Shown: piece by piece, positions 4,413 through 12,969 of the stretch
Position numbering within the stretch: position 1 is the stretch's first letter
Layout: the number at the start of each line of letters is the position of its first letter
Source: an uncultured Bacteroides sp.
Lineage (GTDB): Bacteria > Bacteroidota > Bacteroidia > Bacteroidales > UBA932
Assembly (NCBI GenBank): GCA_900543205.1
Contig: UQQM01000038.1
Coordinates: forward strand, 1 to 15,944
Direction: 5' to 3'
DNA length: 15,944 nt
Notes under the pieces: generated by a model
Seen by the model: only the letters and a program-made list of their open reading frames with translations
What the model was told of the DNA's origin: nothing
Databases searched by the model: none
Made by a program: the position numbers and the translations under genes

Positions 4413-6596
4413 ATGAAATATAAAAGTCTATTAGCTTTGGCGGCGGCATCTCTGACGATGCTTTTTGCCTGTGAGAAGCCGGTGGATCTCGGGCCTGAGG
4501 AGGTCACCATCGTTTCATCTGATGTGCCCGAGGAAATCCCCGTGGACGGCGGAGAATATACCGTCGAACTTAAGGCCACTCTGGACTGGACGGTTCAGAA
4601 TTACGAAGGAGAGGTCACTTCTTGGTTGAGCATAAAGCCTTCGAGCGGCGGGGCTTCGGCCGAGAACCAGACCATCTCCATCAAGGTGGGACAAAACACG
4701 GGGGCGAACCGCAGCTTCGATATTGTCTTCTATGGAGACATCATGCACAAGGCTACGCTGACCATCTTCCAGCAGGGGCCTGAAGGCGAGGCTGGAAGTA
4801 TGACTGTCGCCGAATTTATTGAGAAGGCTGATACGGAGAACGAGTATGTGCTCACCGGAGTGATCGGCGATATTGCGACGGATGTCAAATATTGGGGCTT
4901 CACTCTCAAGGATGAGACAGGAACTATTTCATGTCCATTTATCGGAGAGAATGTGGATGAGTTCCTTGGCATGGATATGCATACGGGAGATTCCGTCAGC
5001 ATCAAGGGTGTTTATGAGTTCTATTCCAGCAAGAATGAGCATCAGCTGTCAGACGGAGTTGTCATGAGCCATAAGCCGGTATCGATTGATGGAATCGAGA
5101 CTGTGAGTGTTTCGGATTTCATTGCGGCGGCTGATCCTTTCACGATGTACAGACTCACCGGAGAGGTGTCCAGCTCTGTCAACACGCAGTATTGCAGCTT
5201 TGACCTCAAAGACGATACGGGAACCATCGTCGTATGGACGGTCAACAATGCTTCAGACTATGCCAACACTCTCAAGAAAGGTGATAAGGTAACCCTTCGC
5301 GGAGCATATATGTGGTACGAGGATGGAAACAAGCACGAGGTCGTTGACGCCACCATCGAGAAAGTCGAGGCCGGTGAGACACCTGTCGCAGGTACTCCTG
5401 AAGGAAGCGGCACTGCGGAAGATCCTTACAATGTCGCCGCTGCATATAAGTTCATCGATGACGGACAGTATTATGGGGACGCCGATAATCCTAATGTGTC
5501 ACCTGAAACATATGTGAAGGGTGTAATTACCTCAATTGAGGAAGTTGATACCGGCCAGTATGGAAATGCGACCTATGTAATTTCTGACGGAGAAGGAACA
5601 GCTGAACTTGAGGTTTTCAGAGGATATTATCTCAATGGGGAAAAATTCACCTCTAAAGATCAGATCGAGGTTGGAGATGAAGTTGTTGTAGTAGGTCAAC
5701 TCACAAGATTCTTCGAGACATACGAGTTCACCAAAGGAAGCAAGATTTACTCTATCAACGGCCAGACTTCCGGTGGGGAAGACCCCGATCCGAAACCTGA
5801 TCCGGGCGAGGTTGGTACAGAGGAAAATCCTTACGATGTAATATCTGCTTTGGCTGCTATTGACGATAATGGTTGGTCAAATAATAACGGCTCTCCGGAT
5901 CTCTATGTAAAAGGAATAATTTCAAGTATAGACGAGATAGATACCGGACAGTATGGCAATGCGACATACTATATCTCAGATGACGGAAGCCGCGCAAACG
6001 AGCTCATGGTATTCAGGGGATATTACATTGATGGCGAGAAGTTTACTTCTTCGGATCAGATAAAGGTCGGAGATGAAGTCGTTGTCGTTGGCAGTTTGAT
6101 GAAATATTACAACGATTATGAATTTACATCTGGAAGCCGGATAGTATCACACAAGGATAATGGAGGCGTTGAGCCAGTAGGGCCGGATATTCCAGAAGAT
6201 GCGCTTGTATTTGATCTTGGCAGTAACTATCAGACATGGAATGAGGCTACTGATGCTACTTATGGCGGCGGTTTCGAGACAACAGTCGACGGGATAACAT
6301 TGGGGTACTATAAATATGGCAATAACAATGATGCAAGGGCTGCAGACCCGGATCATATCAGAGTGTACAAAGGCTCTGCATTTCGCGTAAAGTCTGATAA
6401 GAACATTACTAACATAATATTGTTCTGCACTGGTAGCGGCTATTGTGAGAATTTGTCACCGCTGGTTGGCGGAGGTAGTTACTCGGTTGATTCTTCGACT
6501 CTCACGATAGAGTGGACCGGAAGTGCAAGTGAAATTGTAGCCGAGTCCGCTGAAGCGCAGGTTAGATTCAACAAAATCGCCATCGTGTGCGAGTAA
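4413..6596 (+). CDS. BACON and multi-OB-fold surface lipoprotein
   Basis: This is a 727-residue lipoprotein. Residues 1-20 form a signal peptide ending in lipobox LFAC (Cys20); ATG 4413 gives that clean signal. Residues about 30-122 are a BACON domain (WTVQNY, WLSIKPSSGG, N..ANRSFDI, FQQGP). Four OB-fold-like modules follow at about 131-221, 231-317, 333-447 and 468-579, each with a V.G.I/V core, a DETGT or ISDG turn, and a GD.V...G motif. Modules 3 and 4 are close duplicates joined by an Asp/Pro-rich linker. Residues 590-727 form a beta-rich end domain. OB folds of this type bind nucleic acids and BACON is a Bacteroidota surface adhesion module. It is the first gene of a row with two nucleases and a TonB receptor, so surface nucleic-acid binding is the likely job (inferred). 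The second half of the gene is AT-richer than the rest. Confidence 0.85.
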   Translation: MKYKSLLALAAASLTMLFACEKPVDLGPEEVTIVSSDVPEEIPVDGGEYTVELKATLDWTVQNYEGEVTSWLSIKPSSGGASAENQTISIKVGQNTGANRSFDIVFYGDIMHKATLTIFQQGPEGEAGSMTVAEFIEKADTENEYVLTGVIGDIATDVKYWGFTLKDETGTISCPFIGENVDEFLGMDMHTGDSVSIKGVYEFYSSKNEHQLSDGVVMSHKPVSIDGIETVSVSDFIAAADPFTMYRLTGEVSSSVNTQYCSFDLKDDTGTIVVWTVNNASDYANTLKKGDKVTLRGAYMWYEDGNKHEVVDATIEKVEAGETPVAGTPEGSGTAEDPYNVAAAYKFIDDGQYYGDADNPNVSPETYVKGVITSIEEVDTGQYGNATYVISDGEGTAELEVFRGYYLNGEKFTSKDQIEVGDEVVVVGQLTRFFETYEFTKGSKIYSINGQTSGGEDPDPKPDPGEVGTEENPYDVISALAAIDDNGWSNNNGSPDLYVKGIISSIDEIDTGQYGNATYYISDDGSRANELMVFRGYYIDGEKFTSSDQIKVGDEVVVVGSLMKYYNDYEFTSGSRIVSHKDNGGVEPVGPDIPEDALVFDLGSNYQTWNEATDATYGGGFETTVDGITLGYYKYGNNNDARAADPDHIRVYKGSAFRVKSDKNITNIILFCTGSGYCENLSPLVGGGSYSVDSSTLTIEWTGSASEIVAESAEAQVRFNKIAIVCE
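5409..6149 (+). repeat. Intragenic duplication of an OB-fold module
   Basis: Units at 5409-5753 and 5814-6149 encode near-copies of about 112-115 residues. Both start GT.E.PY.V and share DTGQYGNATY, VFRGYY, GEKFTS, DQI.VGDEVVVVG and YEFT.GS. DNA identity is also high in the core, around 5545-5575 against 5938-5968. This marks a fairly recent in-gene duplication. Confidence 0.8.
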
Positions 6597-6611
6597 ACAA
6601 GATTCATCACA

Positions 6612-7790
6612 TTGCTGCTGAATAATTTAACCAAGCTGTTCGCGCCGCTTTCGGCAGTCATCATATTTGCGGTCTCCTCCTGCACCAAGCCGGAGGAGAC
6701 CGTAACTGCCCGAGAGCCGTCCGTTTCCATACCGCTCGACGAGGTCGGAACCAAGGCCGCGAGCCAGTTCGTGACCGTCGATGCCGAAGGGCCGTGGGCG
6801 CTTGCGATAGATTTCGGAGGAGCGGCGGAACAGTGGGCGAGCGTCGAGCCTGCTGCCGGAGAGGGTCGCAGGTCCGACATCGTGCTTTCATGGGAGAAAA
6901 ACGAAGGGAAAGACCCCCGAAGTCTGACTCTGACCGTCACTGCGGGCGGCAAGACCGCTTCGGCGACATTCACCCAGAACGGAACTTCCGGTTCGGGAGG
7001 GGGCGGCTCGTCGGAAATCAAGTCCGATATTCCCGGCAAGTGGCTGGAACTCCCGGCAATGGACGATGAAAGTCTCTACTTCATCACCCATGACATGGAG
7101 CGCGGCGGCAAGACCGTGCGCAACTATTCCTACTATTACAGTCCGGACGACAAGCTGGCCGTGTGGGTTGCCTACCCGCTCAACAGGGGTCTGATAGGCA
7201 ACGGCGACCGCACCGACGAGTGGGGCTATGACCCCAAGGTGCCGGCCAGATATCAGCCGAATATCAACGACAGCTACAGCGGCAGCTATGACCGCGGACA
7301 TCAGCTTCCGTCGGCGGATCGTCTGACTCCCGGCATCAACGAGACCACCTTCTACTATACCAACATGACTCCGCAGCTCGGCAGTCTGAACCAGAATGCC
7401 TGGGCGAGTCTTGAGGGCATGGTGCGCAACTGGTCATCTTCGCTCGACACCCTTTATGTGGTCACGGGCGCCGACATCCGGGGAGCCAAAGATGTCGCCT
7501 ACGACAACAACGGAGCCGAGTGCACCGTGCCGGAAGGCTATTTCAAGGCCCTGCTCGGCTACAAGAAAGGCGGCTCGATAGGTAATACGACCGGAGGATA
7601 CATAGGAATAGCCTTCTATTTCGAGCATCACAGCTATAGTAACGACAGAAACACCATTATGAAACAGTCCATGACCATCGACGAGCTCGAGAACAAACTC
7701 GGCTACGACTTCTTCGTCAATCTTCCCGATAAGATAGGGGACGCGTGGGCGGCCAAGGTCGAGTCAAAGGTGGACGACTGGTGGAACTGA
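6612..7790 (+). CDS. BACON-linked DNA/RNA non-specific endonuclease lipoprotein
   Basis: This is a 392-residue secreted lipoprotein nuclease of the Serratia-type (NUC, His-Me finger) family, which cuts DNA and RNA without sequence preference using a metal ion. The signal peptide ends in VSSC (Cys24). Residues about 35-125 form a divergent BACON-like domain, followed by a Gly/Ser linker. The nuclease domain covers about 140-390. Its DRGH motif is at 227-230; His230, Asn260 and Glu268 have the same spacing as His89, Asn119 and Glu127 of Serratia nuclease, so it should be active. No ATG precedes the signal peptide: an in-frame stop lies at 6594-6596, so TTG 6612 is the only sensible start. The gap to the upstream gene is 15 bp. 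The acidic residue soon after the lipid cysteine suits surface display, which is inferred. Confidence 0.92.
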   Translation: MLLNNLTKLFAPLSAVIIFAVSSCTKPEETVTAREPSVSIPLDEVGTKAASQFVTVDAEGPWALAIDFGGAAEQWASVEPAAGEGRRSDIVLSWEKNEGKDPRSLTLTVTAGGKTASATFTQNGTSGSGGGGSSEIKSDIPGKWLELPAMDDESLYFITHDMERGGKTVRNYSYYYSPDDKLAVWVAYPLNRGLIGNGDRTDEWGYDPKVPARYQPNINDSYSGSYDRGHQLPSADRLTPGINETTFYYTNMTPQLGSLNQNAWASLEGMVRNWSSSLDTLYVVTGADIRGAKDVAYDNNGAECTVPEGYFKALLGYKKGGSIGNTTGGYIGIAFYFEHHSYSNDRNTIMKQSMTIDELENKLGYDFFVNLPDKIGDAWAAKVESKVDDWWN

Positions 7791-7807
7791 ACAATATTTA
7801 ACTCACA

Positions 7808-8872
7808 ATGAAAAAGATATTTCTGTTGACCGTCTTCCTTCTGCTCGGCGTGTCGTCCTTCGCCCAGAAGCAGAACTATGTCATAGGGTTCTACAATGTC
7901 GAGAATCTCTTCGACATCTACGACGACCCCGTCAAGAACGACGAGGAGTTCCTTCCCGACGGCAGGAACAACTGGACCCAACCCAAGTACGAGAAGAAGC
8001 TTGCCAACATAGCCCGCGTGATCAACGCGATGAGGGACGAAAACGGAGTGTACCATACTCTGCTCGGCATCAGCGAGGTGGAGAACAGGCTCGTGCTCGA
8101 GGATCTCGTGAGCCAGCCCGAGCTCGCCGGGGCGAACTACCAGATAGTCCACTACGACAGCCCCGACGCCCGAGGCATCGACGTGGCCCTGCTCTACAGG
8201 CCCGACCAGTTCACCTACATCGACAGCGAGTCGATTCCCTTCACCTTCGAGGACAGCGGGATAGAGTTCACGCTTGACGAGGAGGAGCAGGCGGCCTTCA
8301 AGACTCGCGACATCCTCATGGTGCACGGGCAGATTGACGGAGAGGACATCGCCGTATATGTGACCCATCTCCCCTCGAGAGTGGGAGGCAAGGGCGCCGA
8401 CCTCCGTCCCCGTGGCGCCGAGATCATCTACAATCACGTGCAGCAGCTCAAACAGGAGATTCCCGGCATCAAGGTCGTGGTCATGGGCGACATGAACGAC
8501 AACCCCACCGACGAGAGCATGGTCGTATGGATGCACAGCAAGGCTGAAATCGGCGAGCTCGGCCCGGACGACTTCTATTCCCCCTTCATCAACATGCTCG
8601 CGGACGGCTACGGCTCGCTTGCATACAGGGGAGTCTGGAACATCTACGACAACATCCTCGTGGACTACAACCTTGCGACCGCACCCGACGGCGGCCTGAA
8701 GATGCGTCAGGTCAACAAGAAGCATGACTACTACGGCCGCGTGTTCAAGAAGTCCTTCATGACCCAGCAGAGCGGGCAGTACAAGGGCACGCCCTTCCGC
8801 ACCTTCTCCAACGGTGCGTTCATCGGAGGCTACTCCGACCATTATCCCACCTACATCGTAATCGGAAAATAA
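7808..8872 (+). CDS. Secreted endonuclease/exonuclease/phosphatase family protein
   Basis: This is a 354-residue enzyme of the DNase I-like EEP superfamily (metal-dependent phosphodiester or phosphate-ester cleavage). Residues 1-19 are a cleavable signal peptide (SSFA, then Gln20) with no lipobox, so it is periplasmic or secreted. Active-site blocks are complete and in order: YNVENLFD with Asn30, SEVENR with Glu90, RGIDVALLY at 122-130, THLPSR with His187, GDMNDNP with Asp228 and Asn230, and the final SDH with Asp344 and His345. It follows the NUC nuclease by 17 bp, and the TonB receptor starts one base after its stop. In this setting it would most simply shorten nucleic acid fragments or remove phosphate before uptake. 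A phospholipase or phosphatase substrate cannot be excluded by sequence. Confidence 0.92.
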   Translation: MKKIFLLTVFLLLGVSSFAQKQNYVIGFYNVENLFDIYDDPVKNDEEFLPDGRNNWTQPKYEKKLANIARVINAMRDENGVYHTLLGISEVENRLVLEDLVSQPELAGANYQIVHYDSPDARGIDVALLYRPDQFTYIDSESIPFTFEDSGIEFTLDEEEQAAFKTRDILMVHGQIDGEDIAVYVTHLPSRVGGKGADLRPRGAEIIYNHVQQLKQEIPGIKVVVMGDMNDNPTDESMVVWMHSKAEIGELGPDDFYSPFINMLADGYGSLAYRGVWNIYDNILVDYNLATAPDGGLKMRQVNKKHDYYGRVFKKSFMTQQSGQYKGTPFRTFSNGAFIGGYSDHYPTYIVIGK

Positions 8873-8873
8873 G

Positions 8874-11822
8874 ATGAAAAAGGCAATTCTGTCAATGGCA
8901 GCCGCGCTGCTGTCGTTCGCCGCAATGGCGCAGATTCCGACCGGAGGCATAGAGGCTACGGTGGTCAGCCGTGCTGGACGCGCTCCGATACAGGGGGCGA
9001 CCGTCGAACTTTCGCAGGAAGACGCGGCCTTGTCCTCATATACCACCTCCTCCGACGGCAGGTTCCTCTTCGAAGGCCTCGCCGACGGCAACTATGTTAT
9101 CGACGTGAGCGCGGACGGCTATGTGCCCGCACGCGTGAACGTGAAAGTCGTCCAGGGCCTGGTGCGCAACCTGATGTTCGTGACCCTCGGCCCCTCCCAG
9201 TCGTTCGAATCCAGCGAGCTTGACGCGTCGAGCTTCGCCGAATTCGACCTCGACGACACCGGATATTCCGACGCCCCGACCATACTCTACGCCAACAACG
9301 ACGTCTACGCCGACATGGTCGGCTACGGCTTCAGCGCGATACGCTTCAAGAACAGGGGCTACGCCTCCGAATCCCAGGACGTGTATCTCGCGGGAGTGCC
9401 CATGAACGACGCGCTCACCGGCTACACCCCGTTCTCTCTCTGGAGCGGACTCAACGAGGCCATGCGCTCGAAGGACGCGACTCTCGGACTGGAGCAGCTT
9501 CCCTACGGAATCAGCGGCTACAACGGCCTGACCAATATCTCCGGCCAGCCCTACGACGTGCGTCCCGGCTGGCGTTTCTCATTGCTGACCAACTCCGCTC
9601 TCTACCGTCTGCGCCTCATGGCGACCTACGCCTCCGGCGAACTTGACAACGGTTGGTCGTATGCGTTCAACGCCTCCGCGCGTCTTGGCGGCAACGACTG
9701 GGTGGAAGGTCTGTACTACCGCTCATTCGCATTCTACGCCGGAGCCAGCAAGCGCTTCAATGACGCCCACAGACTCTCTCTTACCGCCTTCGTAACTCCT
9801 GGCAACCGCGGCGCGCAGAACGCGTCCACCCAGGAGGTCTACGATCTGATGGGCGACAACATGTACAACTCCAACTGGGGCTACCAGAACGGCAAGGTCC
9901 GCAACTCCCGCGTGCGCAAGACCTTCGAGCCTATCGTGACCCTGAAGTACGACTACACGCCGAGCGAGGACTTCAGCGCTTCCGCGACCCTGCTCTACCG
10001 CACCGGATACAACGGCTACACCGCTCTCGACTGGTACGACGCGCAGGATCCCCGTCCCGACTACTACAAGAACCTCCCCTCATACTTCTTTATCGAGGAT
10101 GATGACTACAACCGCGTGAATTTCGAGAAGGCCGAGTGGGCCAGGTACGCGTGGACCCACCACACACCCGAATACTACAACTACCAGCACCTCAACTGGG
10201 ACAGGCTCTACAATGTCAACTATGCCAACCCGGAGGGTCGCAGCAAGTACGCCCTTGAGGAAAGGCGTGTGGACCAGAATGATGTGAACCTCGTGGGCAG
10301 CATCGACTGGGACATCGACCGCCACTTCAACCTCAGGGCCGGCGCCCAGTTCAAGTACAACCGCACCGAGAACTACAAGCTCATGAACGACCTGCTCGGC
10401 GGCCAGTACTACCTGAACATCGACTCCTTCGCCGAGCGTGACTTCGCTTCCAACGCCGCACTGATTCAGAACGATCTCGACTACTTCCTCGCCAACGGCG
10501 AAGCCGAGCGTATAACCACCGGCGGCAAGTACGGCTACGACTATCTCGCGCAGATACGCCGTGCGAACCTCTGGGCGAGCGGCACCTACACCCTCGGCAC
10601 CTTCAGCGCCAGCCTTTCAGGAAGCGTGGGCTACGAATCCTTCTGGAGGGAGGGCCTCGTCCGCAAGGGTCTGTTCGCGGGCCTTGACGACAACGGACAG
10701 CCCATGGAATACGGCGGCCGCGTGCTCACGACTTACGACAAGAACGGCAACCCCGTGACCTCGAAGGGCAAGTCCGACGTGGCGCAGTTCCTGACCTGGT
10801 CGGGCAAATTGAATCTCGCCTACGAGATGACCGGCGGCCACAGGGTTTCAGCGAACGTCGCCTATTACAACGACGCTCCCACCTTCAGCCAGTCGTTCGT
10901 CTCAGCGCGTACCCGCAACACCATGGTGGACGGTCTGACCACGGTCAAGACCTTCTCCTCCGACGTGAACTACCAGTACAACAACGGCGGCTACAATGTG
11001 CGTGTGACGGGCTTCTACACCAAGATCAACGACCAGACTGACGTGATGAGCTTCTACGACGACTCCCAGCACTCGTTCACCAACTTCGCGATGACCGGCA
11101 TCGACCAGCGCCACATGGGAATCGAGCTCGGAGTGCAGGTGCCTCTGTTCGTCGAGGGATTGAGCATCAGCGGCGTGCTGAGCTGGGGCGAGTACGTCTA
11201 CACGAGCAACCCTCACATGGTTCAGACCGTCGACAACAACGCCGAGATCATACGCGACGAGGACGTGCCGTTCTGGAAGAGCACACCCATATATAAGGTC
11301 GCAGGCTATCTCGACGACGGAACCATCGTATATGACGAGGATGCCGACGGCAACTACATTATAGAGGGCGAGACGAAGCACTATGTGCCGTCGACTCCCC
11401 AGCTCGCCGCGGCGATCGGGCTCAACTACAACATCAACTACTGGTTCTTCGAGCTCACCGGGCAGTATTTCGCCAATTCCTATCTCGACATGAACCCTCT
11501 CTACCGCACGGCGTTCGCCTGCGGCGGCGGTGACGGGAAGGTCACTCCCGGGGAGGTATACTACATGACCGAGCAGGAGAGATTCGACCCCGCGTTCCTG
11601 CTCAACCTGAGCATAGGCAAGAGCTGGTACATTGGCGACTATCAGCTCGGCTTCTCTCTCAACATGCAGAACCTGCTGAACAACAAGAACGTCAAGACCG
11701 GAGGCTACGAGCAGACCCGTCTTATCAGCAGCTACAACAAGGACCGCTACTACCGCTTCGACCCCAAGTATTTCTACATGTACGGAGCGAACTATATGTT
11801 GAACGTCTACTTCAGATTCTAA
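8874..11822 (+). CDS. SusC-like TonB-dependent outer-membrane receptor
   Basis: This 982-residue TonB-dependent transporter should import a bound substrate across the outer membrane using energy from TonB-ExbBD. A signal peptide (residues 1-19, AAMA then Gln20) is followed by a carboxypeptidase-regulatory-like domain at about 24-112 (GAPIQGATVEL-type strand pattern, SSDGRFLFEGLADGNYVIDV). The plug domain at about 118-235 contains IRFKNRGYASESQDVYLAGVP, the standard plug signature. The rest is an aromatic-rich beta barrel ending NVYFRF with a terminal Phe, as needed for BAM assembly. It starts one base after the EEP gene and is followed 4 bp later by a DUF5689 lipoprotein instead of SusD. Nucleic-acid fragments, nucleotides or phosphate are plausible substrates from context only. 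Confidence 0.93.
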   Translation: MKKAILSMAAALLSFAAMAQIPTGGIEATVVSRAGRAPIQGATVELSQEDAALSSYTTSSDGRFLFEGLADGNYVIDVSADGYVPARVNVKVVQGLVRNLMFVTLGPSQSFESSELDASSFAEFDLDDTGYSDAPTILYANNDVYADMVGYGFSAIRFKNRGYASESQDVYLAGVPMNDALTGYTPFSLWSGLNEAMRSKDATLGLEQLPYGISGYNGLTNISGQPYDVRPGWRFSLLTNSALYRLRLMATYASGELDNGWSYAFNASARLGGNDWVEGLYYRSFAFYAGASKRFNDAHRLSLTAFVTPGNRGAQNASTQEVYDLMGDNMYNSNWGYQNGKVRNSRVRKTFEPIVTLKYDYTPSEDFSASATLLYRTGYNGYTALDWYDAQDPRPDYYKNLPSYFFIEDDDYNRVNFEKAEWARYAWTHHTPEYYNYQHLNWDRLYNVNYANPEGRSKYALEERRVDQNDVNLVGSIDWDIDRHFNLRAGAQFKYNRTENYKLMNDLLGGQYYLNIDSFAERDFASNAALIQNDLDYFLANGEAERITTGGKYGYDYLAQIRRANLWASGTYTLGTFSASLSGSVGYESFWREGLVRKGLFAGLDDNGQPMEYGGRVLTTYDKNGNPVTSKGKSDVAQFLTWSGKLNLAYEMTGGHRVSANVAYYNDAPTFSQSFVSARTRNTMVDGLTTVKTFSSDVNYQYNNGGYNVRVTGFYTKINDQTDVMSFYDDSQHSFTNFAMTGIDQRHMGIELGVQVPLFVEGLSISGVLSWGEYVYTSNPHMVQTVDNNAEIIRDEDVPFWKSTPIYKVAGYLDDGTIVYDEDADGNYIIEGETKHYVPSTPQLAAAIGLNYNINYWFFELTGQYFANSYLDMNPLYRTAFACGGGDGKVTPGEVYYMTEQERFDPAFLLNLSIGKSWYIGDYQLGFSLNMQNLLNNKNVKTGGYEQTRLISSYNKDRYYRFDPKYFYMYGANYMLNVYFRF

Positions 11823-11826
11823 GAGT

Positions 11827-12969
11827 ATGAAAAAGATATTGATTTTTGCAGCGGCGCTTCTGGCCTTCAGCTCCTGCCAGTCTCTCAAGGAGGAGTGGCA
11901 GCCTGTGTTCACCGGAGAATACGACAAGCCCGCGGTCAACCAGCCCGTGGACATGGAGGCGAATACTACAATCGCCGAGCTTGCGGCGATGTACGAGACG
12001 GGAAAGCCCTGGACAGTCGACAAGAATATCGTGATCTCCGGCATAGTGAGCACGACCGACCGCTACGGCAACTTTTACAAGAGTTTCTACATCCAGGACG
12101 AGACAGGCGGAATGGAGATCAAGCTCGGCAAGAACGGTCTATACAACGACTATCTTCCCGGCCAGCGCATCTATGTGGACTGCAACGGACTGGAGCTCGG
12201 CATGTACGGTTACAAGGCCGGTTCCGGCAACGGAATGGTCCAGATAGGCTTCAACAACGGTACGGATGACACCTACGAGACTTCATATATCGAGTCTTCG
12301 ATTCTGATTGACACGCATGTGTTCAAGGGTGAGGTCGAGGGTGAAGTGGAGCCCATAGTGCTGGATGTCTCCGACCTTCCGGAGTCCGACGACACCCAGG
12401 CCACCAATCCCTACCTCGGCAAGCTCGTGACCATCAGGAACCTCTCCTACGGCTATATCGACTACACCTACGACAAGGCCGGCGAGCTGAACGAGGCGTT
12501 CGCCCTGCTCTACATCGACTCCAACAAGGACAAGAAGGCGTCTTCGAACCGCATATTCATCTCGGGAGCGGACACCGGAATCACCACTTGGGCGATGTCG
12601 GAAGAAAAAATGGACTTATATTTGCAGTCGGGAATATGGGATGATGTCAAGATCGGCAACGCCAATGACTACAACCACGGCACTGTCGGTGACTACAAGG
12701 ACAGAATCAACCCCATTTCGGGCGAGGGCTACGACGGCATCGACAGGGCGGCATATTCCGTCAGCCAGTATTTCTCGACCGAGCCCGGTGGAAACGGAAC
12801 CTGCGTGCAGATCCGCACGAGCGGGTATTGCCGCTTTGCGGATACGGAGATACGTCCCGAAGTGCTTGCAGGCGAGATGACCATCGACGTGACGGGCATA
12901 CTGACGCTCTATCAGGGCAGAATCCAGGTGACCGTCAACAATATAGACGGTATAGTTTATAATGAATAA
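11827..12969 (+). CDS. DUF5689 domain lipoprotein
   Basis: This 380-residue lipoprotein has a signal peptide ending FSSC (Cys17). The body fits the DUF5689 family found next to TonB receptors in Bacteroidota. Residues about 47-130 look like an OB fold: ISGIV, KSFYIQDETGGMEIKL, then LPGQRIYVDCNGLELG. The later part contains YLGKLVTIRNL and a final strand-rich segment ending DGIVYNE. The family function is not established in what I can see. The OB-like core and its place directly after the receptor suggest a surface partner that replaces SusD, perhaps handing over nucleic acid or nucleotides. The gap to the receptor is 4 bp. Its end overlaps the next gene if that gene starts at ATG 12962. Confidence 0.83.
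   Translation: MKKILIFAAALLAFSSCQSLKEEWQPVFTGEYDKPAVNQPVDMEANTTIAELAAMYETGKPWTVDKNIVISGIVSTTDRYGNFYKSFYIQDETGGMEIKLGKNGLYNDYLPGQRIYVDCNGLELGMYGYKAGSGNGMVQIGFNNGTDDTYETSYIESSILIDTHVFKGEVEGEVEPIVLDVSDLPESDDTQATNPYLGKLVTIRNLSYGYIDYTYDKAGELNEAFALLYIDSNKDKKASSNRIFISGADTGITTWAMSEEKMDLYLQSGIWDDVKIGNANDYNHGTVGDYKDRINPISGEGYDGIDRAAYSVSQYFSTEPGGNGTCVQIRTSGYCRFADTEIRPEVLAGEMTIDVTGILTLYQGRIQVTVNNIDGIVYNE

Noticed and set aside
7703..9091. Long minus-strand frame (462 codons) opposite the EEP gene and receptor start
   Set aside because: Antisense shadow spanning parts of three real genes, without domain or promoter.
10902..12053. Minus-strand frame (383 codons) opposite the receptor and DUF5689 gene
   Set aside because: Antisense shadow; low-complexity Val/His/Asp pattern and no family.
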